The notes beneath the pieces are model-generated. The model was given only the letters and a program-made list of their open reading frames with translations, did no database searches and was not told where the DNA came from. DNA of 64,000 nucleotides, taken from NCBI GenBank assembly GCA_013407085.1, contig JACCGJ010019459.1:24964-88963 (forward strand), written 5' to 3'. Position numbers and translations under genes: made by a program. This document shows, one piece after another, positions 56,887-64,000 of this stretch (its first letter is position 1; every line of letters begins with the position of its first letter). This DNA is from Atriophallophorus winterbourni (lineage: Eukaryota; Platyhelminthes; Trematoda; Plagiorchiida; Microphallidae).

Positions 56887-58065
56887 AAGTTTGTGCGATC
56901 TGACAAACTGGCATCAAATTCCAAGGCCCGTCTAGCTAGTTGTAACGCACTTGTTGTATCGACGTTGGTGAACAAAGCGCTCACATCAAAACTAACCATT
57001 ATTTCATCGTTATCTATTGTTACCGACTTTAAGCGTGCTGCAAATTCATTTGTGTTCTTCATGAACGAGGCTGTATTGCCGACTAAATGTTTCAACAAAT
57101 AAGCCAAATGTCTACCCAACTCGTGCGCAGGTGATCCGATACCGTCGACGATAGGTCTTACAGGAATGCCTTCTTTATGTATTTTAGGTAGGCCGTAGAA
57201 CCTAGGAGTTAGAGTCGACTTGGAATACAGGTTATACCACAAGCCCTTTCCCAAACTCTCCTTACCGCCACGCAAATACCTAGAGACTACCGTTTTGAAA
57301 TTATTAATTACCTTTTTCATTTTACCATTATCTATCCGTTCATAAGGGCCCTCGGATACGTGTACCCCAACCTTGTCTAAATAGTCGCTTTTGTTCAAAA
57401 TTACCGTTACCTTACCTTTGTCAGCCTTAGTAAAGGCTATATTTGTATCTTGTTTCAGCGTAAGAAATGCTTGTCTTTCGTGTGAATAAAGGTGTGCATC
57501 GCCTTGTTCCTGGATTTTAATGACACCTGCGATGCAGTTTCTTACCGCGTCCGCCTGTTCGTTGGGGATTGCATTTAATGATCCCTCAATACAGGGGATA
57601 AGATCCTCAGCTTTCGTAAAAATCTTACTTATGCAGAAATTTAAGCCCTTCTCCAACGATCTTTGTCCAGCTTGCGAAAGTTGTCGATTAGATAAATTCA
57701 AAACACTAGAATACTAGTTGCTAGATAATGACTTATTAGATTTAACTGAAGAACGTTTATTATAAAACTCGAATAACTTGTTGAACTTACGGTTTTCTCT
57801 CTCTCCTATTCGCTCCGTTTGTGTGGCTAAAACCTCCGCGTGTTTTCCACAAATTCTGCAGAAATCCGCTTCGGATAATTCAACACGCAGTTTCGACATC
57901 ATTTTAGAGGCTTTCGATCGAGCGGCCAATGGGGTTTCATTGACCCGGTGGATCCTTTGTTTTGAAAACACTTTGAATGCGCTCGCAGCAGACTTTGTCG
58001 ATTTGCGGGAATTATCCGGAGTTTTTGTTATAACTGTGGGGGTGTTGCACTGGCCCAGCCGTCAG
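56887..58065 (-). mobile_element. PLE 5' half, minus strand, one in-frame stop
   Basis: From 58065 downwards: QCNTPTVITKTPDNSRKSTK, VELSEADFCRICGKHAE (a Cys-rich N-terminal motif), a TAG at 57714-57716, then QLSQAGQRSLEKGLNFCISK, FTKADKGKVTVILNKSDYLDK, PRFYGLPKIHKEGIPVRPIV and IMVSFDVSALFTNVDTTS, ending at SDRTNLR where it meets CR1. Motifs B and C are missing. Its sequence agrees with the plus-strand PLE at 59741 where they overlap, so both are the same family. Confidence 0.88.
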
Positions 58066-58395
58066 TCAGAAAACACGACCGAGCTTGAACTCGTGTATTG
58101 GCCGAATGAATGAATAACACAAAGTTGTACAGTGAATGATAATCACAATATGCACGAACTATCGATCTTGATTGATGATTAATCTATAGTTCGTTCACTG
58201 TCAATAATCGATTCATGATTAACGATCAATGTGGTTCACGCGAGGCATGGCATGTTCGCTACTCTGCAGCAGTTTTACTATCACATTCCTTGGTATTACG
58301 CCCCGTTGCTTGCAACGAAGGTTGAACGTTGAAGGATTGCTTCATATTCCGCTGTTCTCACCAACTCACTGGCCACGAACACGGGCTCGTAGGAG
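58066..58395. other. Between PLE pieces: nothing recognised
   Basis: AT-rich, with a loose inverted repeat GAACTATCGATC to GATTAATCTATAGTTC near 58157-58193. Possibly PLE 5' non-coding sequence. Confidence 0.4.
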
Positions 58396-58500
58396 TCAGC
58401 AATCAATTGGAATATATTTGGGACCGATCGTGTATTCATAATGCAAAGGTATTTGAGTGCAATCGGTTAGAGTAGTAGCAGGGTGTTTGGAGAATTTGTT

Positions 58501-58720
58501 CATGTGTTTGTGTCTACTCATCAGTACCAAGTCTTTCGAAATATTCACAAAGCTTATCACAACGGTCAACATTGGAAGCACTGGACTCGAGTTTCGCTCA
58601 TATTAGAGCTCATGTGTTTGTGTCTACTCATCAGTACCAAGTCTTTCGAAATATTCACAAAGCTTATCACAACGGTCAACATTGGAAGCACTGGACTCGA
58701 GTTTCGCTCTTATTAGAGCT
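58501..58720 (-). repeat. Tandem 110-bp duplication in the SINE tail
   Basis: Units 58501-58610 and 58611-58720 are almost identical (CATATTAGAG against CTTATTAGAG). The joint falls inside the hammerhead next to stem II. Confidence 0.93.
58578..58616 (-). ncRNA. Truncated SINE hammerhead
   Basis: Keeps ATGA, stem II, GAAA and the stem III palindrome and CAGTGC, but the joint has replaced CTG of the first core box with CAC and removed the 5' stem I strand. Inactive alone. Confidence 0.75.
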
Positions 58721-58732
58721 CATCAGCAGTGC
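58688..58732 (-). ncRNA. SINE hammerhead ribozyme, all stems perfect
   Basis: On the minus strand: GCACTG, CTGATGA, GCTC-TAATAA-GAGC, GAAA, stem III from self-complementary ACTCGAGT, C17, then CAGTGC. Stem I is six perfect pairs, stem II four, and the site is GUC. This is the best hammerhead in the window by eye. Confidence 0.87.
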
Positions 58733-58953
58733 ATAGGGGTCTGACTCAATCCCAGGACCTTCACATTGTAGTCTCATGCCTTACGGCCTGAGCTACCGAC
58801 ACCCGTTTGACCGATCGCGATTAAGTCTTCATGAATGTCTCTCCAGACTGGCACATTTGAGTAGCGTCATGATCAACCAGTCAAAAAGGAGCCAGCAACA
58901 ACTATTGCGGTCGTCCAACCGATCTGATCTCCTCGTCAGGTTAGAGTAGTTTT

Positions 58954-58995
58954 TGGGTGACGTTTCACTTCTGACACAGAAGCTTCGTCAGACCA
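58954..58995 (-). ncRNA. Minimal PLE hammerhead, minus strand, core intact
   Basis: On the minus strand: TTGGT, CTGACGA, A, GCTTCTG with CAGAAGT, GAAA, CGTC (ACGT palindrome plus C17), then ACCCAA. Stem I has one mismatch. Confidence 0.62.
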
Positions 58996-59740
58996 AGGGT
59001 GATAGTCAGGACAGGGAACATGTTTAAGTAGTAGTCAACCCACCCCCACTTATTTGACCTTACTGATAAACAGCTTATAGTACGCCTACAGTGTGTCACA
59101 TCTCGTGGGAATGACCAGGATCAGTGGTCCATTTTCCTCACAGTGTTTATCCAAAACAATCTGAAACAAGTGAACACGGTCAAGGTCAGTTGACACAGCT
59201 GCATACATACGTAAAAGTACATAACTAACGGGGCTAAGGCTATTTTTGCAGAAAAACAAAAATCTTGTTAACTAGTAGTTATAAAGTCAATAAAAACTGT
59301 TTACTTTCGCATCAGTACCGAGCGCCAGATTGTGGAGATTTCTGACCTATCTACCTTATTGACCGCCAGTCGACCTGCCTTGCAATTTCGACCGCCTCCG
59401 CATGTAGGCGATCGCTATACGGTTTAATACCGCGTCTCAATATTGCCACATTGTCTAGATCAACGCTGTGGCCAGTGTCTAAAACGTGCTCCGCCAAGGC
59501 GGAATCACGAATAAGGGTTTGATATTCCCTCGCATCCCGGGGCTGTCTCCGGACACGCTTTCGGTGTTCTCCGATCAGAACCGAACGGATAGTTTTCCCT
59601 TTCTTATAAATTACGCGTATGGCCGCCTGGTTCAAGATTCTACGTATCGCTTCAGATGTGCATTTTACATACGGTATACAAACTGTATCCCGCCAATTTT
59701 TCTCCGATTTTTGGATGAGTATTTTTCCTTAATCAATTGC

Positions 59741-61040
59741 CATTTTACAAATGGTAATACAGCCTCGTTCATCAAGAACGCAAATGACTTTGCAGCACGC
59801 TTAAAGTCGGTAACAATAGATAACGATGAAATAATGGTTAGTTTTGATGTGAGCGCTTTGTTCACCAACGTCGATACAACAAGTGCGTTACAACTAGCTA
59901 GACGGGCCTTGTAATCTGATGCCAGTTTGTCAGATCGCACAAACTTGAGCGTCCAGCAAATTATCAACGGTGTATCGATCTGCCTAAGCATGAACCACTT
60001 CGTATTTAATGAGCAATTATATAGACAAAAAGAAGTGTTGGCAATGGGTTCACCGATATCTCCAGTACTTGCGAACATGTATATGGAGCATTTCGAGAAC
60101 AAAGCCCTTAACAATGAAGGGTTCAAGCCAAAATTATGGTGGCGCTATGTTGATGACACATTTGTGATCATCAAGCGAGATCAGTTAGAGGCCTTTTTAA
60201 ATATTTAAATGAAATAGACCAATTTATTACTGTCACAAAGGAAGTGGAATCCTGTACAGGCACTCATCCATTCTTGGACTGTTTAGCACAAAAAGTAGAC
60301 GGGAAAATAAAAACTCCTGTTTATCGGAAACCCCTCGATAAAAATGCTGTACTACGATACACTTCCGCTAATCCAAGACAGGTCTTCAGTTTCATAGCTT
60401 GTTCCATTTTCCACAAGATAGAACACCTGTGCAGCGACGAAAGGGAGCGAAAACAGGCGCACCGTGAAGCGAGCCAATTGATGAAGGTAAAATACCCATG
60501 CGAAAAATCGAAGAAAAATTGGTGAGATACAGTCTGTATACCTTATGTAAAATGCACATCTCAAGCGATACGTAGAATCTTGAACCAGGCGGCCATACGC
60601 GTAACATATAAGAAAGGGAAAACTATCCGTTCGGTTCTGATGCACCTCAAGGATGAGACGCCTTTATCTAGCGTTACGAACAGCATCTACAGAATCAACT
60701 GTAAGGCCTGTTCGGGTCTTTACATAGGGCAGACATCCAGGGAAATTCACACTAGAATTGAAGAACACCGAAAGCGTGTCCGGAGACAGCCTCGGGATGT
60801 CAGGGAATATCAAACCCTTATTCGTGATTCCGCCTTGGCAGAGCACGTTTTAGATACGGGGCACAGCGTCGATTAAGACAATGTGGCAATATTGAGACGG
60901 GGTATTAAACCGTATAGCGAACGCCTACATGCGGAGGCGGTCGAAATTGCAAGGCAGGTCGACTGGCGGTCAATAAGGTGGATAGGGCAGAAATCTCTAC
61001 AATCTGGCGCTCGGCACTGATGCGAAAGTAAACAGTTTTA
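59741..61040 (+). mobile_element. PLE 3' two-thirds (RT palm to GIY-YIG), plus strand
   Basis: KSVTIDNDEIMVSFDVSALF, a stop after LARRAL, then NLSVQQIINGVSICLSMNHFVF, EVLAMGSPISPVLANMYMEH, WWRYVDDTFVIIKRDQLEAF with a stop, PFLDCLAQKVDGKI and YRKPLDKNAVLRYTSA with frame changes. After 60580: AIRVTYKKGKTIRSVLMHLK, CSGLYIGQTSREIHTRIEEH and SALAEHVLDTGHSVD followed by a stop. Motifs B, C and GIY-YIG are preserved, but several lesions kill the gene. It starts at the inverted joint 59740/59741. Confidence 0.88.
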
Positions 61041-61450
61041 TTCAACTTATAACTACTAGTTAACAAGATTTTTGTTTTTCTGCAAAAATAGCCTCAGCCC
61101 CGTTAGTTATGTACTTTTACGTATGTATGCAGCTGTGTCAACTGACCTTGACCGTGTTCACTTGTTTCAGATTGTTTTGGATAAACACTGTGAGGAAAAT
61201 GGACCACTGATGCTGGTCATTCCCGCGAGACGTGACACACTGTAGGTGTACTATAGGCTGTTTAGCGGTAAGGTCAAATATGTGGTGGTGGGTTGACTAC
61301 TACTTAATCATGTGCCCTGTCCTGACTATCACCCTTGGTCTGACGAAACTTCTGTGTCAGAAATGAAACGTCACCCAAAAACTACTCCAACCGATTGCAC
61401 ACAAATTCCTTTGCATTATGAATACACGATCGGTTTCAAACATATTCTAA
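61041..61450 (+). mobile_element. PLE non-coding end, plus strand
   Basis: Complement of 58940-59300: TTAACAAGATTTTTG, GCTGTGTCAACTGACC, CACCCTTGGTCTGACG and TTATGAATACACGATCGG. It carries a minimal hammerhead at 61335-61377. Confidence 0.85.
61335..61377 (+). ncRNA. Minimal PLE hammerhead, plus strand
   Basis: TTGGT, CTGACGA, A, then ACTTCTG against CAGAAAT (stem II weakened), GAAACGTC, ACCCAA. The core boxes are intact. Confidence 0.55.
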
Positions 61451-61609
61451 TCGATTGCTACCTTGAATTAAGATTTACAGTCCAGATCAATATCAAATGA
61501 CGCACCACCACCCCTACGTGCCGTATAAACCCTTAATTTTCTTATCTTGGCAAGTCTGAAAGACCGATTAGCCCGATTGATCACTCGATTCGCACACTTG
61601 GGGCCACGC

Positions 61610-62095
61610 ATGTTAATTTTATCGGCTGCAGAACCGGACGCCAGATTGTGGAGATATCAGCCCCATCCACCTTAGTGACTGCATTCTTACCAGCATTGTT
61701 ATATCAACGGCCTTAGCCTGAAGTTGTTCCATGTATGGTTTTACCCCTCGCTTTATCACTTTTACGTTATCAAGATCAATGATGTGGCCTGTATGGAGCA
61801 CGTGTTCAGATAGTTCTGAAGGTCTGATCGGTTATTTTTATTTACTGGAATTGCGTGGTTGCTTACCGATTCGATTTTTTTCTGACTGTTGTTTCTTCGT
61901 AATACTGGCCACATAGTTGCGTAGTGCACCTGCCTGAGTTTTCGGAAGCTAATTTAAGTTAGATTCTGCGCATGGAATCTCATCTTCAGCCTTTAAAGCC
62001 TTTGCACTTAGTGTGAAGTTTAAGCCTTTTTCCAACACTCTTTGTTTGATCGGCATGAGTGGCCTATCTGATAAGTTCATCACTTTGAAATAATA
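61610..62095 (-). pseudogene. PLE with the whole RT deleted, minus strand
   Basis: From 62095 down: NLSDRPLMPIKQRVLEKGLNF, KAEDEIPCAESNLN, a stop, QAGALRNYVASITKKQQSEK; then directly GKQPRNSSK and LSEHVLHTGHIIDLDNVKVIKRG with KAVDITMLV of the GIY-YIG end. The RT core between them is absent, so this is an internally deleted copy. Confidence 0.8.
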
Positions 62096-62290
62096 TTTAG
62101 GGCTGTAAAGTAAAATGTTCCCGACCGATCAGGGAAACACAATCATGTTAAAAAGAAAGTTTGTTATGAATTGGTGCGAGCAGTTTATTGGTAACGTTTC
62201 GCTTCTGATACAGAAGCTTTGTCAGTCTAAAGGTGTCAGAACGAACAGACATCAAGCTTGGATTCCATTCACATTACCAATCGTAAACTG
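62096..62290 (-). mobile_element. PLE non-coding part with hammerhead trace, minus strand
   Basis: Matches the PLE end (GACCGATCAGGGAAACACAATCATG, GTAACGTTTCGCTTCTG). The hammerhead at the complement of 62187-62230 has CTGACAA, so G8 is lost. Confidence 0.7.
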
Positions 62291-62479
62291 ACGAAGAACT
62301 ACACAGGCCACGGTGTGTTCTCCGCTCATTTAGTTAGACAGGCGAGATCAATATCAACTGACGCACCACCACCATTACGTGCCGGATAATCCCTCAATTT
62401 TTTGGACTTGGCTGGTGTGAATGACCGATTAGCTTGATTGAGTACTCGATGCACACACTTTGGGTCACGCACGTTAATG

Positions 62480-62740
62480 TTTATTCCATGCAGAAACGGA
62501 TGCCAGATTGTGGAGATATCTGCCCCATCAACCTTAGTGACCGCATCCTTACCAGCATTGTTATATCAACCGCCTTAGCGTGAAGTGTTCCATGTATGGT
62601 TTAATCCCTCGCTTTATCACGTCTACCTTATCAAGATCAACGCTGTGTCCTGTGTGGAGAACGTGTTCAGCTAGTTCTGAATATCCGATCCATAGTGTGA
62701 TAAAATCGATTCATAGTCTGCACGACTTGACATCCCAAGA
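62480..62740 (-). pseudogene. PLE GIY-YIG end fragment, minus strand
   Basis: On the minus strand, ELAEHVLHTGHSVDLDKVDVIKRGIKPYMEHF, then a frame change, and KAVDITMLV..DAVTKVDG. Close to 61610-61800 in sequence, but a separate piece. Confidence 0.72.
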
Positions 62741-62996
62741 ATATTAACAAGCTGTTTATTGAGACAACCAATTTGAGGTGATGAATAGAGTGCTAAGTAA
62801 TGACGTTGTTGTTCTGGTAATATCCTTGGTTTGACGAAGCATCTGTCAAAAGTGAAACCTTATCCAAAAAACTGTTAAAACTTATTGTTATTCAAAGGAT
62901 TTTTCATGAATATGACTAATCGAACGTTACAAAACAGTTTTCGTTGATTACCATTCTTCCACTGTTTCAAGCGCATGCAGATCCTGATCTTACTGT

Positions 62997-63038
62997 CCCT
63001 ACCTGATGAGTGCAAACAGCACGAAAACGGTCGTGGGG
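62997..63038 (+). ncRNA. Satellite hammerhead 1
   Basis: Core intact: CTGATGA, GTGC/GCAC, GAAA. Stem III reads AACGGT rather than ACCGGT, which breaks the palindrome. Confidence 0.8.
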
Positions 63039-63225
63039 TGTGAATGACGGAAAAGCATGCAAATGAATATTTTGTTTCATGGTTATGGGTTTAACCCCAT
63101 TTAACATGTGTTTGGACACTGCTTTGAACATGTTGTCTCCACCTTATCCCAACAGTGGCATACAAGCGCTCCTTGTTTACCATTCCTCCACTGTTTCAAG
63201 CGCATGCGGATCCTGATCTTACTGT

Positions 63226-63267
63226 CCCTACCTGATGAGTGCAAACAGCACGAAACCGGTCGTGGGG
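63226..63267 (+). ncRNA. Satellite hammerhead 2
   Basis: CCCTAC/GTGGGG stem I, CTGATGA, GTGC-AAACA-GCAC, GAAA, palindromic ACCGGT and C17. All elements intact. Confidence 0.87.
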
Positions 63268-63458
63268 TGTGAATGACGGAAAAGCATGCAAATGACTATT
63301 TTGTTTCATGGTTATGGGTTTTACCCCATTTAACATGTGTTTCGACACATGCTTTGAACAGGTTCGTCGTACGAGCCTTATCCAACAGTGGCATACAAGC
63401 GCTCCTTGTTTACCAGTCCTCCACTGTTTCAAGCGCATGCGGATCCTGATCTTACTGT

Positions 63459-63500
63459 CCCTACCTGATGAGTGCAAACAGCACGAAACCGGTCGTGGGG
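63459..63500 (+). ncRNA. Satellite hammerhead 3
   Basis: Same sequence over the ribozyme as unit 2; all elements intact. Confidence 0.87.
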
Positions 63501-63690
63501 TGTGAATGACGGAAAAGCATGCAAATGAATAATTTGTTTCATGGTTATGGGTTTAACCCCATTTAACATGTGTTTGGACACATGCTTTGAACAGGTGGTC
63601 GTACCAGCCTTATCCAACAATGGCATACAAGCGCTGCTTGCTTACCATTCTTCCACTGTTTCAAGCGCATGCGGATCCTGATCTTACTAT

Positions 63691-63732
63691 CCCTACCTGA
63701 TGAGTGCAAACAGCACGAAACCGGTCGTGGGG
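63691..63732 (+). ncRNA. Satellite hammerhead 4
   Basis: Same ribozyme as units 2 and 3. The only change nearby is just outside stem I (CTAT for CTGT). Confidence 0.87.
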
Positions 63733-63923
63733 TGTGAATGACGGAAAAGCATGCAAATGCATATTTTGTTTCATGGTTATGGGTTTAACCCCATTTAACA
63801 TGTGTTTGGACACATGCTTTGAACAGGTTGGTCGTACCAGCCTTATCCAACAGTGGCATACAAGCGCTCCTTGTTTACCATTCTTCCACTGTTTCAAGCG
63901 CATGCGGATCCTGATCTTACTGT

Positions 63924-63965
63924 CCCTACCTGATAAGTGCAAACAGCACGAAACCGGTCGTGGGG
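63924..63965 (+). ncRNA. Satellite hammerhead 5, G8 mutated
   Basis: The first core box is CTGATAA, losing the catalytic G8; the rest is intact. Expected to be inactive. Confidence 0.8.
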
Positions 63966-64000
63966 TGTGAATGACGGAAAAGCATGCAATGAATATTTTG

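Larger units (their letters stand above)
58477..58938 (-). mobile_element. Complete hammerhead SINE (462 bp) with 12-bp target-site duplications
   Basis: GGTTAGAGTAGT stands at 58465-58476 and 58939-58950. The empty site is visible in the related PLE end near 61378-61405 (complement of CGGTTGGAGTAGT). On the minus strand the order is: 5' block, tRNA-like head (TAGCTCAGGCCGTAAGGC, then GGGATTGAGTC), full hammerhead, 110-bp tail unit, truncated hammerhead, second 110-bp unit, short end. The whole element is delimited by the duplications. Confidence 0.9.
58396..59740 (-). mobile_element. PLE 3' part with GIY-YIG, minus strand, split by a SINE
   Basis: GIY-YIG remains at 59351-59635 (EHRKRVRRQPRDAREYQTLI, SALAEHVLDTGHSVDLDNVAIL, RLHAEAVEIARQVDWRSI), with the GLYIGQTS segment deleted. 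The non-coding end continues to about 58396, interrupted at 58477-58938 by a SINE. At 59740 it abuts an inverted plus-strand PLE. Confidence 0.85.
62945..64000 (+). repeat. Hammerhead satellite array, unit about 232 bp, open at the right edge
   Basis: Equivalent points (stem I start CCCTAC) fall at 62997, 63226, 63459, 63691 and 63924, giving periods of 229, 233, 232 and 233. Each unit has the hammerhead, a GACGGAAAAGCATGCAAATG block, a hairpin CATGTGTTTGGACACATG, and TTATCCAACAGTGGCATACAAGCGCTCC. Units differ by a few bases. The array begins at about 62945 after non-satellite DNA. Confidence 0.96.

Noticed and set aside
63196..63970. Minus- and plus-strand frames of 65-93 codons in the array
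   Set aside because: They arise from the satellite unit; the period is not a constant multiple of three and the frames shift from unit to unit.
1..64000. CRISPR arrays, operons, ribosome binding sites
   Set aside because: Nothing prokaryotic is seen; the spliced gene and repeat types are eukaryotic.

Overview
The window reads as eukaryotic, animal, repeat-dense DNA, most likely from a digenean trematode (fluke). The host gene has spliced GT-AG exons. The repeats are the mixture expected of flukes: CR1 and RTE-like LINEs, Penelope-like elements (PLEs) with a GIY-YIG endonuclease, and a tRNA-derived SINE with a hammerhead ribozyme that resembles the Schistosoma Sm-alpha family. The species cannot be read from the sequence alone.

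Layout. (1) 1-14421: the 3' part of one conserved host gene on the + strand, DIS3/RRP44, the catalytic exosome nuclease, in 11 exons. Its N-terminal PIN part lies off the left edge. The introns hold an (AAT)n tract, a hammerhead-bearing satellite monomer, RTE and PLE remains (the PLE also with a sense-strand hammerhead), a decayed CR1 and an unnamed intron repeat. (2) 14422-22785: intergenic, with an inverted pair of hammerhead SINE copies, a PLE with a 512-codon open frame on the minus strand, and a decayed RTE-like LINE. (3) About 22786-47363: a 24.6-kb nested palindrome with centre near 35214.5. Its segment order is O P Q R Q' P Q R' Q' P' O' (a prime means inverted). Each R holds one intact intronless gene for a secreted protein with a ubiquitin-like domain; the two copies encode identical proteins. 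R also holds CR1, RTE and PLE scraps. (4) 47364-56886: nested CR1 elements. A nearly intact minus-strand CR1 has one frameshift in ORF2 and interrupts an older plus-strand CR1. (5) 56887-62900: a PLE graveyard with head-to-head fragments, split by a 462-bp hammerhead SINE with 12-bp target-site duplications. (6) About 62945-64000: a tandem satellite of roughly 232 bp whose every unit carries a hammerhead core; it runs off the right edge.

The main observation is that hammerhead ribozymes sit in several unrelated repeat carriers here (satellite, SINE, two PLE families). All have intact or recently decayed cores and nearly all have a very short, self-complementary stem III. Two lie in the sense direction inside DIS3 introns. 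The second main observation is the secreted ubiquitin-like gene kept as identical twins in a large palindrome. All calls are by eye; no alignment, folding or database search was run.
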